Shown piece after piece: positions 17,916 through 27,389 of a DNA stretch of 64,000 nt. The position numbers were made by a program, and so were the translations under genes. Source of the DNA: CAIOZA01 sp964464375 (lineage in GTDB: Bacteria > Bacteroidota > Ignavibacteria > Kapaibacteriales > UBA2268); assembly GCA_964464375.1 (NCBI GenBank), contig CAYXFU010000009.1:43490-107489 (forward strand). The letters are read 5' to 3'. Below the pieces are notes generated by a model. The model saw only the letters and a program-made list of their open reading frames with translations, was not told the DNA's origin and did no database searches. The stretch's first letter is position 1, and the number at the start of each line of letters is the position of its first letter.

Positions 17916-20174
17916 TTATTTTTTACAATATTTGTCCAGGAAATCAAATACTTCCTTGTACCAAACAATCTGTTCCTGCAATTTAAGAATCCAATGGTTC
18001 TGAGTAGGATATATAATTAATTTTGAAGGTATGTTTTTAACCTGAGCAACTGTGAATGCTTCGAGACTCTGAGTAAACGGCACTCTGAAATCCTTTTCCC
18101 CTGTCGAAATCAAAATTGGTGTATCCCATTTGTCTGCATATCTGTGAGGAGAATTCTTGTCAAAATTCGGTTTATTTTTGGCTTCCCAATATGGACCTCC
18201 AAATTCCCAATTCGGGAAAAATAGCTCTTCTGTGGAGCCATACTTGCTCTCAACATTGAATACACCGCAGTGAGAAACAAACGCTGAGAATCTTTTATTG
18301 TGATTTCCTTCGAGCCAAAATACTGCATAACCTCCGGCAGAAGCTCCAATAGCTGCAATTCCATCTTTTTTAACATATTTTTCTTTTGCTAATTCATCGG
18401 TTGCTGCTAATATGTCCTCCATTGCACCACCAGCCCAATCCTTGCTGATGGCATCATTCCACGCCTGACCAAATCCAGGCATGCCTCTTCTGTTTGGAGC
18501 AACGATTATATAACCTTTGGACGCAAATGTGTATAAATTCCAACGGTAACTGAAATACTGGCTAATTGTTGATTGAGGACCACCCTGGCAATAAGTAATC
18601 ATAGGATATACTTTAGTAGAATCAAAATCCGGTGGATAGATCACCCAATTATGGAATTTTTTACCATCCTTGCTTGTAATCCATCTTTCCTTAACGGTTA
18701 TGGGTTGTAACTGTCGTAAAACACCGGTATTCTCTGTAGTTAACTGATTCAATTCAGAACCATCTGTCTTCATAGAAAAAATTTCAAATGGATTCATCAT
18801 ATTTCTCATTCCAAAAACAAGAGTTTTTCCATCTGGTGTTAAATCCATCCCTCCATCACAATTATGTTTACCTTTTGTGATTGTTCTCCATTTGCCATCC
18901 GGTAGAGTGATGTTATATAGCTGGACTACCGGTCCATCCTCAGCGGAAAAATAAAGGCTCTTACTGTCCTGAGACCAAACAGTTGTTCCGACCCACTGAT
19001 CCAATGTCTTAGATAATTCTGTGATTTCTCCACTCATTCTATTAAATAACATCAGCCTGATTCTGTCAGCTTCGAAACCGGCTCTTTGCATGCTGTGAAA
19101 GGCTATCCATTTGCCATCCGGTGAATAAAGAGGATCTTTGTCATATCCCGGCATACCCTTAGTTATATTGCGTGTTGTACTGTCTTTTAAACTGTAAATA
19201 TATATATCTGAATTTGTTGAGTGAACAAAATCAATTTCTTTCTTGCAAGTATATGCGATTTCCTTTGAATCAGGGGACCATGAAATTTCATTAACGTCTC
19301 CATTGGGTTTTAGAGGAGTATCAAATCTATCTGAAGGCATGATATCTATTGCAGTTCCGCCGGTAACCGGAAGTATAAATATATGACTGTAACTTTCATC
19401 AGTCCATTCGTCCCAATGTCTCACGGGAAGGCTTTCATAAATTCTTACATTTATCTTTGGATAAGCTGGATATTTATCTATAGGCGATTTATCGAGTTTA
19501 ACATCAGAAGTGTATGAAAAATACTTTCCGTCGGTTGAGTAAAGTAAGTTTGATACTCCGGCTGAAACATCTGTTATCTTCTGAACATTTGATCCATCGC
19601 TGTTCATTGTAAATATTTGTGATTCACCATCTCTTGCAGATAGAAAAGCAATAGTTTTGCCATCAGGAGACCAAATAGGATCAAAATCTGATTTAGGTGA
19701 CTCTGGTGTAAGATTTTTCAAGTTCGAACCATTAATTTCCAAAATATAAATATCTGTATTGGATTTATTCTCAGATACATCCGGATTTGTTATTGTGAAT
19801 AGTATTTTCTTTCCATCAGGTGATATTTTGGGTGTTCCAACACGTTTGAGCGAAACAAGTATTTCCGGTGTCATCACTTGCTTCATCATTTTCATTGGGG
19901 GTTCAAGTATTGCCCTATATTTTCCGCCAGAGTCTGCAATGAACTGATTGAATTCTTCTCCGAGAAAGGACTCAATTTTAGTTTTATCAAACTTCGCTAA
20001 TTCTTCAGGTTTATATTTAGTTAAAAAGATTGGAAGAAAAAGTGCTTTCTCAGGCGTCAATTCTCTTATCATTGTCTCCAGATAAGGATTTGACACAATA
20101 TTATTTTCAGGTTGAGAAAAAACTTCAATTGAAAATAGAAAAGTTATTGTTAAAAAAAATAATACATTTTTCAT
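17916..20174 (-). CDS. S9 family prolyl oligopeptidase-like serine peptidase
   Basis: This 752-aa secreted peptidase has a signal peptide (about residues 1-20). A TolB/WD40-like propeller follows (about residues 100-500) with repeated SPDGK and SxDGK turns, then an alpha/beta-hydrolase domain. The catalytic triad is visible: Ser612 in GASAGGYA, Asp695 in GEKDFRVP and His727 in QNHWI. Such enzymes cleave oligopeptides, often after proline or alanine, in the periplasm. The N-terminal about 100 residues before the propeller are unusual but not unique. A terminator follows. It is a stand-alone gene. Confidence 0.92.
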   Translation of the reverse strand: MKNVLFFLTITFLFSIEVFSQPENNIVSNPYLETMIRELTPEKALFLPIFLTKYKPEELAKFDKTKIESFLGEEFNQFIADSGGKYRAILEPPMKMMKQVMTPEILVSLKRVGTPKISPDGKKILFTITNPDVSENKSNTDIYILEINGSNLKNLTPESPKSDFDPIWSPDGKTIAFLSARDGESQIFTMNSDGSNVQKITDVSAGVSNLLYSTDGKYFSYTSDVKLDKSPIDKYPAYPKINVRIYESLPVRHWDEWTDESYSHIFILPVTGGTAIDIMPSDRFDTPLKPNGDVNEISWSPDSKEIAYTCKKEIDFVHSTNSDIYIYSLKDSTTRNITKGMPGYDKDPLYSPDGKWIAFHSMQRAGFEADRIRLMLFNRMSGEITELSKTLDQWVGTTVWSQDSKSLYFSAEDGPVVQLYNITLPDGKWRTITKGKHNCDGGMDLTPDGKTLVFGMRNMMNPFEIFSMKTDGSELNQLTTENTGVLRQLQPITVKERWITSKDGKKFHNWVIYPPDFDSTKVYPMITYCQGGPQSTISQYFSYRWNLYTFASKGYIIVAPNRRGMPGFGQAWNDAISKDWAGGAMEDILAATDELAKEKYVKKDGIAAIGASAGGYAVFWLEGNHNKRFSAFVSHCGVFNVESKYGSTEELFFPNWEFGGPYWEAKNKPNFDKNSPHRYADKWDTPILISTGEKDFRVPFTQSLEAFTVAQVKNIPSKLIIYPTQNHWILKLQEQIVWYKEVFDFLDKYCKK

Positions 20175-20205
20175 AATAAATCCATTTAGATGTTAATATT
20201 TAAAT

Positions 20206-20880
20206 TTATTTAATTCTAAGGTTAAAAGATAGACCATAAGCATTATATCTGCTATTGTTATAATATGGTTCAATCCTCATTGATAGTTTTTCACTCACAT
20301 CAAAATCATACAAATGTGCACCCACATAAGCATCAACAGCTGCCAGTATATACGTTAATCCAATATAAAAGATACATTGATCTCTGTTATTCCTGTAATA
20401 CTCCTTATATCGATCTAATGAATCGATTTTTGATTTATTAGTCGGATCATTTAGTTTGGTATTGTCATATAATAGTTGATCATTCTGATATTTTGAATTA
20501 TTCCAAAATGAGAAATAAGCTAGTGTTCCTGCTCCAAGAAAAAAAACAGGTGCTTTCCAATAAGACTCAACGTATAACTGTCCCCAACCTGGAAGTACAA
20601 AAGAACGCCATAAAGCACCTGTTGGTGATTTTGTCATTTCATATTTGCTATCCGGCATTTTCTGATCAGCAGTTATTTCGTTTATATCATGAAATTTTAG
20701 TGAATCCATCGGAGGGATATAATACGAACGTTTTTTCTTAACTGAATCTATATTTTTAGGTTCTTGTGAAAATGAATCAATGCTGAAAAATACGAAGAAT
20801 AAGAATATCGTAATACCAAAATGCTTCCAGTTATGAAATGGAAGCATTTTGAATTTAAACATTTTGTGATTATATCCCAT
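20206..20880 (-). CDS. DUF5683-family membrane-associated protein
   Basis: This 224-aa protein matches the DUF5683 family common in Bacteroidota. Its central block PTGALWRSFVLPGWGQLYVESYWKAPV (about residues 86-112) is the family signature, followed by a membrane helix. An N-terminal hydrophobic segment at about residues 21-38 may be a signal or anchor. The start is uncertain: Met1, Met7 and Met12 are all possible. Met12 would begin translation inside a strong inverted repeat. Function is unknown in the family. It lies 31 bases upstream of the S9 peptidase. Confidence 0.82.
   Translation of the reverse strand: MGYNHKMFKFKMLPFHNWKHFGITIFLFFVFFSIDSFSQEPKNIDSVKKKRSYYIPPMDSLKFHDINEITADQKMPDSKYEMTKSPTGALWRSFVLPGWGQLYVESYWKAPVFFLGAGTLAYFSFWNNSKYQNDQLLYDNTKLNDPTNKSKIDSLDRYKEYYRNNRDQCIFYIGLTYILAAVDAYVGAHLYDFDVSEKLSMRIEPYYNNSRYNAYGLSFNLRIK
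20817..20851. repeat. 13-bp perfect inverted repeat at the 5' end of the DUF5683 gene
   Basis: CAAAATGCTTCCA at 20817-20829 is exactly mirrored at 20839-20851 with a 9-base loop. It lies in the coding frame, covering codons for residues around Met12 to Phe21, so it would form an mRNA hairpin near the start. Confidence 0.7.
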
Positions 20881-20903
20881 ACTGCAATTATTGAATAATC
20901 GAA

Positions 20904-21281
20904 TTAGAATACTGCTACAGCTTCAATTTCAATCAGGACATCTTTTGGTAGGCGTCCAACCTGAAATGCTGCTCTTGCAGGCTTGCTGTTCCCAAAATAC
21001 TCATTGTATATCTCATTCATCGTTCCAAAATCACCTAAATCTACCATTAGAACTGTAGTTTTTACTACATTGTCAAAAGTTAAACCAGATTCAGTTAGAA
21101 TAGCCTCAATATTGAGAATACATTGATGTGTTTGAATGCTGATATCTTCACCGGCAAGTGAACCGTCAGATTTAAGTGGAATCTGACCTGATATAAATAA
21201 AAATTTCCCTTCAGCTGATACAGCCTGTGAATATGGACCAATTGGCTGTGGAGCATTGTCTGTTCTGATGATTTGTTTCAT
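20904..21281 (-). CDS. ridA: RidA family enamine/imine deaminase
   Basis: RidA hydrolyses the reactive 2-aminoacrylate released by PLP enzymes, in the cytosol. The 125-aa sequence fits the family length. Typical segments are APQPIGPYSQAV, FLFISGQIPL, VVKTTVLMVDLGDF, and the C-terminal PARAAFQVGRLPKDVLIEIEAVA. Arg103 in PAR corresponds to the conserved Arg105 of E. coli RidA. It is downstream of gyrB on the same strand, with 17 bases between. Confidence 0.94.
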   Translation of the reverse strand: MKQIIRTDNAPQPIGPYSQAVSAEGKFLFISGQIPLKSDGSLAGEDISIQTHQCILNIEAILTESGLTFDNVVKTTVLMVDLGDFGTMNEIYNEYFGNSKPARAAFQVGRLPKDVLIEIEAVAVF

Positions 21282-21298
21282 TCTTTATTATCCGAAAA

Positions 21299-23380
21299 TT
21301 AAAAATCCAAATTTTTAACATATTGTGCATTTTGTTCAATAAATTCTCTTCTAGGCTCTACTCTATCTCCCATCAGGGTTTCGAATATATGTGTTGCTTC
21401 TGCCGCATTGTCAATTGTAACAAGAAGTAATGTCCTTGTTTCAGGATTCATTGTCGTATCCCACAACTGTGTAGGATTCATCTCTCCAAGACCTTTGAAT
21501 CGGGAAATTACAATTCCATCATTTGATGCAGATTCTGGAAGTATTTCATCGTTGACGTCAATAATTCCCTTTTTTGTTGCTACTTCTTTTCTGATTCTTT
21601 GTAATATTTCATCTCTTTCAGCATCATTATAAGCATAATATTCCTGTTTCCCCTTTTTTACTTTGTAAAGAGGTGGCTGAGCAATATAAAGTTTACCTTT
21701 TATGATTAGTTCGCGCATATATATATAAAATAAGGTCAGCAAGAGTGTACGAATATGTGATCCGTCAACATCAGCATCAGCCATGAGAATTATTTTACCA
21801 TAACGTGCTTTTTCCGGATCGAATTCTTCACTGAACCCGGCACCTATAGCTGTGAAAATTGTTCTGATTTCTTCGTTTTCGAGTATTTTGCCTAGTCGTG
21901 CTTTCTGAACATTAAGAATTTTACCTTTCAATGGCAATATTGCCTGAAAACGTCTGTCTCTTCCTTGTTTTGCTGAACCTCCAGCCGAATCTCCTTCAAC
22001 CAAATAAATTTCTGTATCTTCTGGATTTCTCATTGAGCAGTCTGCTAATTTACCTGGTAGGGTAGAGGATTCAAGTGCATTCTTTCGTCTTACAAGTTCC
22101 CTTGATTTCCTTGCGGCTATTCTTGCTTCAGCAGCTAAGTTTGCCTTTTCAATTACTTTCTTGGCTACTCCAGGGTTTTGATCGAGATAAATAGCTAATT
22201 TTTCATTAACAATAGCTCTTACTATTCCTTCTACTTCGCCATTGCCAAGTTTGCTTTTGGTCTGTCCTTCGAACTGTGGCTCTGCTACCATTATAGATAT
22301 AACGGCTGTAAGTCCTTCTCGGAAATCATCGCCTGTGAGAGGTTCTTTAAGAAGTTTGTTTGATGATGCGTATGCATTTAAAGTTCTTGTCAATGCAGAA
22401 CGGAAACCCGTAACATGCGTTCCACCCTCTATAGTATTAATGTTGTTGACATAGGAAAGTACATTTTCACTATAATTTGCATTGTATTCAAAACAAATTT
22501 CAACTACTGTCTGAACATCATATTCATTTATATCTGTGCCTGTCAGATAAATCGGTTTTGTAAAAGCTGTTACAGCGTCATCCAGATAATGTACAAAGTC
22601 AACAAGTCCGCCTTTATAGCTGAATGTTTCACTTTTATTTTCACGTTCATCACTAAGGTGGATTGAAACTTTGGGATTAAGGAATGCAAGTTCACGTAAC
22701 CTCTCGCTAACCTTACCAAATTTAAAGGTAATTGCTTTAAATATTTCCGGATCTGGGATGAACCTTTGAATTGTACCCGATTTCGTTGTTAATCCAATTT
22801 CTTCAACAGGCGTTACTGGAACTCCCTTTGAATATTTCTGCTGGTAGATAATTCCATCCCTGTGGACCGTAGCAATGAAATCTATTGAAAGTGCATTTAC
22901 GCAGGAAACTCCGACTCCGTGAAGTCCACCGGATACTTTATAGGAATTCTTATCAAATTTACCTCCTGCATGAAGTGTACACATTACGACTTCAAGTGTA
23001 GAGATTTTCTTAACAGGATGCGGACCGGTTGGAATACCACGACCATCGTCTTCTACTGAACATGAACCGTCAGTATGCAAAGTTATCGTTATATTCTTAG
23101 CATAACCTGCAAGCACTTCATCAATTGAATTGTCCACAACTTCATGTATCAAATGGTGAAGACCACGTTCACCTACATCACCAATATACATAGCAGGTCT
23201 TCTTCTAACAGCTTCCAGACCTTCGAGAACTTTAATGCTGTCCTCGTCATAAGCTCCACTAGCAACTTCTATATTGGTTTTATCAAGAGATGGATTTGAA
23301 ATTTCGTATAATTCTTCAGGTGTTGAGATTAAGGTTTCATCCTTGATTTCATTCGTGTTTTCGATCTCGTTATTGCTCAT
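21299..23380 (-). CDS. gyrB: DNA gyrase subunit B
   Basis: GyrB is the ATPase subunit of DNA gyrase. This 693-aa protein has a GHKL ATPase site (EVVDNSIDE near residues 80-88), a transducer domain, the TOPRIM motif EGDSAGG at residues 462-468, and DADVDGSHIRTLLLT. The C-terminal RFKGLGEMNPTQLW is typical of GyrB. About 45 residues precede the usual start motif VLEGLEAVRRRPAMYIGD, a longer and acidic N-terminal extension. It lies downstream of a DciA-like gene, as in many bacteria where DUF721 precedes gyrB. ParE is less likely given the length and motifs. Confidence 0.96.
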   Translation of the reverse strand: MSNNEIENTNEIKDETLISTPEELYEISNPSLDKTNIEVASGAYDEDSIKVLEGLEAVRRRPAMYIGDVGERGLHHLIHEVVDNSIDEVLAGYAKNITITLHTDGSCSVEDDGRGIPTGPHPVKKISTLEVVMCTLHAGGKFDKNSYKVSGGLHGVGVSCVNALSIDFIATVHRDGIIYQQKYSKGVPVTPVEEIGLTTKSGTIQRFIPDPEIFKAITFKFGKVSERLRELAFLNPKVSIHLSDERENKSETFSYKGGLVDFVHYLDDAVTAFTKPIYLTGTDINEYDVQTVVEICFEYNANYSENVLSYVNNINTIEGGTHVTGFRSALTRTLNAYASSNKLLKEPLTGDDFREGLTAVISIMVAEPQFEGQTKSKLGNGEVEGIVRAIVNEKLAIYLDQNPGVAKKVIEKANLAAEARIAARKSRELVRRKNALESSTLPGKLADCSMRNPEDTEIYLVEGDSAGGSAKQGRDRRFQAILPLKGKILNVQKARLGKILENEEIRTIFTAIGAGFSEEFDPEKARYGKIILMADADVDGSHIRTLLLTLFYIYMRELIIKGKLYIAQPPLYKVKKGKQEYYAYNDAERDEILQRIRKEVATKKGIIDVNDEILPESASNDGIVISRFKGLGEMNPTQLWDTTMNPETRTLLLVTIDNAAEATHIFETLMGDRVEPRREFIEQNAQYVKNLDF

Positions 23381-23459
23381 AAATGTAATATATAAATGGT
23401 AGATTACTAAACAAGCAAAATTACGAAAATTTGATGACTTTTCTTATTAAAAAATTGCG

Positions 23460-23759
23460 TTATCTTACGATTAATTCTTTAATGTGAGGTTTCCCGAGTC
23501 GGTTATTAATTTTATCCACAATTTCCTGTCTTCTTAAAAAGATTTCCGTTTTCCATGTAGAAGAATCGGTGGAAATAAAAAGCTTGCCGTTTGTCGTATT
23601 TAAGACTTTCGAGTGGTTTCCTATCATTTCTCCAACTACTTCAATCCAAATATCTGGAATTGATGCTTCAAGTAATTTAACATCCAACCCTGATTCCTTG
23701 GTTATCATGTCAATTAGCAATTTGATTGATTTTGGATCCCTGTTGCTGAAAAGAGGCAT
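23460..23759 (-). CDS. DUF721/DciA-like protein
   Basis: This 99-aa protein fits the DUF721 family, which includes DciA, the loader of the replicative helicase in many bacteria. The C-terminal half has the typical arrangement (KLFISTDSSTWKTEIF, then LRRQEIVDKINNRLG, then IKELIVR). The N-terminus reads MPLFSNRDPKSIKLLIDMI. It lies 79 bases upstream of gyrB on the same strand, the usual context. Helicase-loader function is inferred from family and neighbours. Confidence 0.78.
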   Translation of the reverse strand: MPLFSNRDPKSIKLLIDMITKESGLDVKLLEASIPDIWIEVVGEMIGNHSKVLNTTNGKLFISTDSSTWKTEIFLRRQEIVDKINNRLGKPHIKELIVR

Positions 23760-23793
23760 TTTATTTAAATGTAATGAATATTTATAAAATGAA

Positions 23794-23868
23794 AGAGTTA
23801 TCTGATGCTAACCTTGAGAAATCCATTATCTGGATTTTCAATAAAAACAAAACTCATCAGATAACTCT
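23794..23868. terminator. Nested inverted repeat, probable terminator of the C1 peptidase gene
   Basis: An outer 14-bp perfect inverted repeat (23794-23807 with 23855-23868) encloses an inner hairpin around GAAATCCA at 23815-23840. It lies between the DciA-like gene and the C1 peptidase end, in minus-strand sense just after the peptidase. Confidence 0.6.
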
Positions 23869-23880
23869 TGATATCTTTTA

Positions 23881-25113
23881 TTAATTTACTTTCTTCAAAA
23901 TATCTTCAACTGCAGATTTATGAATAAAAATACTCATGATTTTCAATTTAATGTAATCTTCATGAAAGAAGTAATAACCAACAGATTTTCCATTTCTTGC
24001 TCCTGAACCGGAATCTTTAATCAGGAACCAGGTTTTTCCGCCTTCTTCTTTGTAACCTACCAAATGAATTCCATGGTCATCTGTTGTTGTATTATTACTG
24101 AATCTGAATTGACGAGCATATTCATCAATATATGATGATGGTATATCGAAACTTGGAACCATGGCAACATTAATATGTGATTCTATTCCTGCCTCAGAAA
24201 CATCTCCACCAAGATCCATTGTATAGCCTTTTTTAATTGCATTCTTGATTACTGACATATAATCTTCAAGTGGAACGTTGTTATAACTTGCGTCTTTCCA
24301 CCAGTTATCGGGAACATCATAAACAACTTTTTTCCAGTAACCAGGTTCAAGCAATGACATTACATCCACATAATCATCAGGTACCAATTTGACATAATTA
24401 GCTAAAAACTCCTTTGGGGTATAAGTTTTGCCTTCAAACTCAAATTTCGATGGTGGTACAAGCAAATAGTAATTCAAAATAGCTTTTATATTAGCAATCA
24501 CTTCCTCTTCATTCCATATATTTGATTCTTTAATGCTATTTAGATATGTTCTCATTTCCCCAAACATTTTTGAATGATCATGGAATTTTTGACCTTGTTT
24601 CATACCAGAATAAGCACTTGCAGGCACACATCCATATTGCTTATACATTTCCTTGGTAGCATTTGCCTGTGCTCCTTCCCCAAATTCAGATTCTCCTCTT
24701 TCCCGAACAAATCGACGTGCTTTTTCAACATATTGCCAATAAACAGTAAACATTTCGGATAACTTGATTTTTGTTTTGTTAATCCTGTTTGCCTCCGTTT
24801 CAAAAAATGATGTCGAGCAAAAGCACCAGCATGTTCCTGTACTGCCCTGGGATATTGGTGGATTGTGCCATTGTTGGTTAAAGTCCTTTTCGGATTTTGG
24901 AATGCTTACATCATCAAAATCCATAACATAAGATAACTTCTTCTTAGTATCCTTTTTGTTGAATTCATCTATTCCGGTTTTTACTTCTTCCCAGAATTCA
25001 TTTTTCTTTTCAATAAATTTTCCTTTGTTCTTGGTTTCTGATTGTCCATTGGTATAAATTGATACTACTGAGAGCATCAACAAGAAAATAATACAATTTT
25101 TAAAAAATTTCAT
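23881..25113 (-). CDS. C1 family (papain/bleomycin-hydrolase-like) cysteine peptidase
   Basis: This 410-aa protein has a signal peptide (about residues 1-23) and a papain-like domain. Gln89 and Cys95 form the oxyanion and nucleophile pair in QGSTGTCWCF, 6 residues apart as in papain. His347 in DDHGIHLVGY is the general base. At the position of papain's Asn175 there is Asp367 (IKDSGSG), a departure from the classical triad residue. The inserted middle region resembles bleomycin hydrolase-type C1B members. It faces the divergent metallopeptidase gene. It may be exported to the periplasm. Confidence 0.87.
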   Translation of the reverse strand: MKFFKNCIIFLLMLSVVSIYTNGQSETKNKGKFIEKKNEFWEEVKTGIDEFNKKDTKKKLSYVMDFDDVSIPKSEKDFNQQWHNPPISQGSTGTCWCFCSTSFFETEANRINKTKIKLSEMFTVYWQYVEKARRFVRERGESEFGEGAQANATKEMYKQYGCVPASAYSGMKQGQKFHDHSKMFGEMRTYLNSIKESNIWNEEEVIANIKAILNYYLLVPPSKFEFEGKTYTPKEFLANYVKLVPDDYVDVMSLLEPGYWKKVVYDVPDNWWKDASYNNVPLEDYMSVIKNAIKKGYTMDLGGDVSEAGIESHINVAMVPSFDIPSSYIDEYARQFRFSNNTTTDDHGIHLVGYKEEGGKTWFLIKDSGSGARNGKSVGYYFFHEDYIKLKIMSIFIHKSAVEDILKKVN

Positions 25114-25221
25114 CGAACACCTTTTCAGATTTAGAAACTATAAAAAAACAATTTAATAAAAATTAAGAATTATTCATCAACCAATTTGAATAAAACAATT
25201 AAAATTATAAAAGTATTAACA

Positions 25222-25250
25222 TTGAATTATCTTTCTTTTTCATATTTTTG
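25222..25250 (+). promoter_or_regulatory. Candidate Bacteroidota-type promoter for the metallopeptidase
   Basis: TTG at 25222-25224 is followed after 18 bases by TATTTTTG at 25243-25250, the -33/-7 pattern of Bacteroidota. The ATG at 25291 is 40 bases downstream. Seen by eye; not tested. Confidence 0.42.
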
Positions 25251-25290
25251 TAATCTAATTTATTTTGTTCATTATGATTGGGTTAGACTA

Positions 25291-27009
25291 ATGAAACTCT
25301 CTTTAAGGCTATTAGGGATTCTACTTGTTGCAAGTATTTTTTTGAGCTTTGCAACAAGCTGTTCAAAAAAAGAAACAATTAATCAGGAGGAAGTTAAAAA
25401 AATGGAAAAAGATTTTGCCGATTTCGTGAAAGCTTATGAAGCCAAAATTAAGCCTGCATACAAAGATATGTCTCTTGCTTACTTCGACGCATCTATCAGT
25501 AGTTCAGACGAGAATTGGAAAAAGTACGCTGCATTCGATATGAAATTAAATGAAATTTTATCTAATAAAGCTGATTTTGCCAAAATCGAAAAGATTTACA
25601 AATCAGATATGCTTCAAGATCCTCTCCTGAAGCGTCATGCTTATGTCTTGTATCTCACTTTTCTAAGCAAGCATATCGACACTGCAAAGCTAAATTTACT
25701 CTCTCAAATGCAGAGCAATATCGAACAGAAATATTCCAATTTCCGCGCTGAAGTAGGAGGAAAAAAGCTTTCTGACAATGAAATTGAAGAAATATTGAAA
25801 ACCGAAAAAGATAGCAAGAAATTACAAGCCGCATGGGAAGCCCACAAAAATATCGGACCTGTCGTTGCCGCTGATATAATTGCTCTTGTCAAACTCAGAA
25901 ATGAAATCGCAAAAGAATTAGGCTTCAATAATTATCATGAAATGAGCCTCAAACTCAGCGATCAGGATCCGGTTGAAATTGAGAAACTATTCGGTGAGCT
26001 TGATAATCTCACTCGTGATGCCTTTAGCAAAGAAAAATCAAAAATGGACAATATCTTAGCAAAGAACTATGGGATTACTACAGCCGAAATGATGCCTTGG
26101 AACTATCAAAACAGATTCTTCCAGGAAGCACCAAAAGTCTATAAAGTTGATCTCGATTCTTATTACAAGGATAAAGACATTGTTGAAACAACTGTGAAAT
26201 TCTACAAAAGCCTGAATCTGCCCATTGAAGATTTAGTCGCAAAGAGTGACCTTTTCGAAAAAGAGAAAAAGAATCAGCACGCCTATTGCATCAATATTGA
26301 TCGTGATGCAAGAGATATCCGGGTTCTTTGTAATGTCAAGCCAACAGCCAGGTGGATGGAAACAATGATGCATGAATATGGTCATGCTTTATACGAAAAG
26401 TTCCTTAACCAGGAACTTCCTTGGGATTTGAAATCTCCGGCACATATTTTCACAACTGAAGCAATTGCAATGTTGTTCGGAAGATTCGCCACCAAACCGG
26501 AATGGATGATGGAAAATATCGGAATGAGCAAAGAAGAAGCAGCTAAAATTTCACAGGATTGTGCAAATACTCTACGTTTGCAACAACTTGTTTTCAGCCG
26601 CTGGGCTCAGGTTATGTACAACTTCGAGAAATCAATGTATGCAAATCCTGATCAGGATTTAAACAAACTTTGGTGGGATATTGTTGAGAAATATCAGATG
26701 ATTAAAAGACCAGCCGGCAGAAATATGCCTGATTGGGCAACCAAAATTCATATTGCAACAAGCCCATGTTATTATCATAATTATCTGCTTGGTGAACTTC
26801 TTGCATCTCAGCTTTATTACACACTTTCGACTAAGATTATCAAAGGTGATGTAAAAACAGCAAGCTTCACTAACAAAACAGACATCGGAAAATATCTTAT
26901 TGATAATATATTCAAACCCGGAAGCAAATATTATTGGAATGATATGATCGAAAAAGCAACCGGTGAGAAATTAACACCTAAATACTATGCACAGCAATTT
27001 GTAAACTAA
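25291..27009 (+). CDS. M2/M3-type zinc metallopeptidase, predicted lipoprotein
   Basis: This 572-aa protein is a gluzincin like angiotensin-converting enzyme (M2) or oligopeptidase (M3). It begins with a lipoprotein signal whose lipobox LSFATSC is near residues 19-25. The zinc site is HEYGH at residues 361-365, with Glu390 in TTEAIA as the third ligand, 25 residues further. I chose ATG 25291 instead of the ORF start at 25186, because it gives a clean lipoprotein signal. It is probably anchored at the envelope and cuts short peptides. M2 versus M3 is not settled by motifs. Confidence 0.87.
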   Translation: MKLSLRLLGILLVASIFLSFATSCSKKETINQEEVKKMEKDFADFVKAYEAKIKPAYKDMSLAYFDASISSSDENWKKYAAFDMKLNEILSNKADFAKIEKIYKSDMLQDPLLKRHAYVLYLTFLSKHIDTAKLNLLSQMQSNIEQKYSNFRAEVGGKKLSDNEIEEILKTEKDSKKLQAAWEAHKNIGPVVAADIIALVKLRNEIAKELGFNNYHEMSLKLSDQDPVEIEKLFGELDNLTRDAFSKEKSKMDNILAKNYGITTAEMMPWNYQNRFFQEAPKVYKVDLDSYYKDKDIVETTVKFYKSLNLPIEDLVAKSDLFEKEKKNQHAYCINIDRDARDIRVLCNVKPTARWMETMMHEYGHALYEKFLNQELPWDLKSPAHIFTTEAIAMLFGRFATKPEWMMENIGMSKEEAAKISQDCANTLRLQQLVFSRWAQVMYNFEKSMYANPDQDLNKLWWDIVEKYQMIKRPAGRNMPDWATKIHIATSPCYYHNYLLGELLASQLYYTLSTKIIKGDVKTASFTNKTDIGKYLIDNIFKPGSKYYWNDMIEKATGEKLTPKYYAQQFVN

Positions 27010-27025
27010 TTTGTAAATTGTTACG

Positions 27026-27062
27026 AAAAAAGGGAACGGTAATCATTATCGTTCCCTTTTTT
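27026..27062 (+). terminator. Rho-independent terminator
   Basis: A 13-bp stem, AAAAAAGGGAACG with its complement at 27050-27062, ends in a T run. It lies 16 bases after the metallopeptidase stop. Confidence 0.9.
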
Positions 27063-27303
27063 AATTTCTTCTCGAATTATTCATTAACCTTTCAGTATCG
27101 AAGGGCTTTATTTATTGTATTCATCATCTTTCCAATTTAAAGGATTATACTCAATATATTTTCTAATTTGATATAATTCTTTTTCATTTCGGATAATATG
27201 TTCATAATAATTTCTCTGCCAAACCGTAAGACCAGAAACTCCTCTAAACCTATTAATTTCAATTGTAGAAATCGATTTAAACACCTGAACAATTCTAGCC
27301 AAT

Positions 27304-27327
27304 GTAGGGGCAGAGCTTGCTCTGTCC
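27304..27327 (+). repeat. GTAG-type REP palindrome
   Basis: GTAGGGG followed by a hairpin CAGAGC/GCTCTG with a 2-base loop. GTAG plus hairpin is the layout recognised by RAYTs, and it lies inside the RAYT remnant. Confidence 0.7.
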
Positions 27328-27365
27328 TTTTCATAAATTATTTTATCATTATCATCATAGTTTTC

Positions 27366-27389
27366 GGGTAGAGCAAGCTCTACCCCTAC
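27366..27389 (-). repeat. GTAG-type REP palindrome, inverted partner
   Basis: On the minus strand this reads GTAGGGG then a TAGAGC/GCTCTA hairpin, with GGG/CCC extending the stem. It faces the REP at 27304-27327 and has nearly the same sequence, so the pair is arranged head to head (a REPIN-like unit). Confidence 0.7.

Noticed and set aside
22242..22666. Plus-strand ORFs inside gyrB
   Set aside because: They run antisense to a clear gyrB frame and show no family motif.
25186..25290. Longer N-terminus of the metallopeptidase
   Set aside because: The extra 35 residues precede a clear lipoprotein signal and overlap the promoter-like box, so the start is 25291.
27137..27334. Minus-strand 65-aa ORF over the RAYT remnant
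   Set aside because: It is in another frame from the recognised transposase sequence, so it is a shadow.
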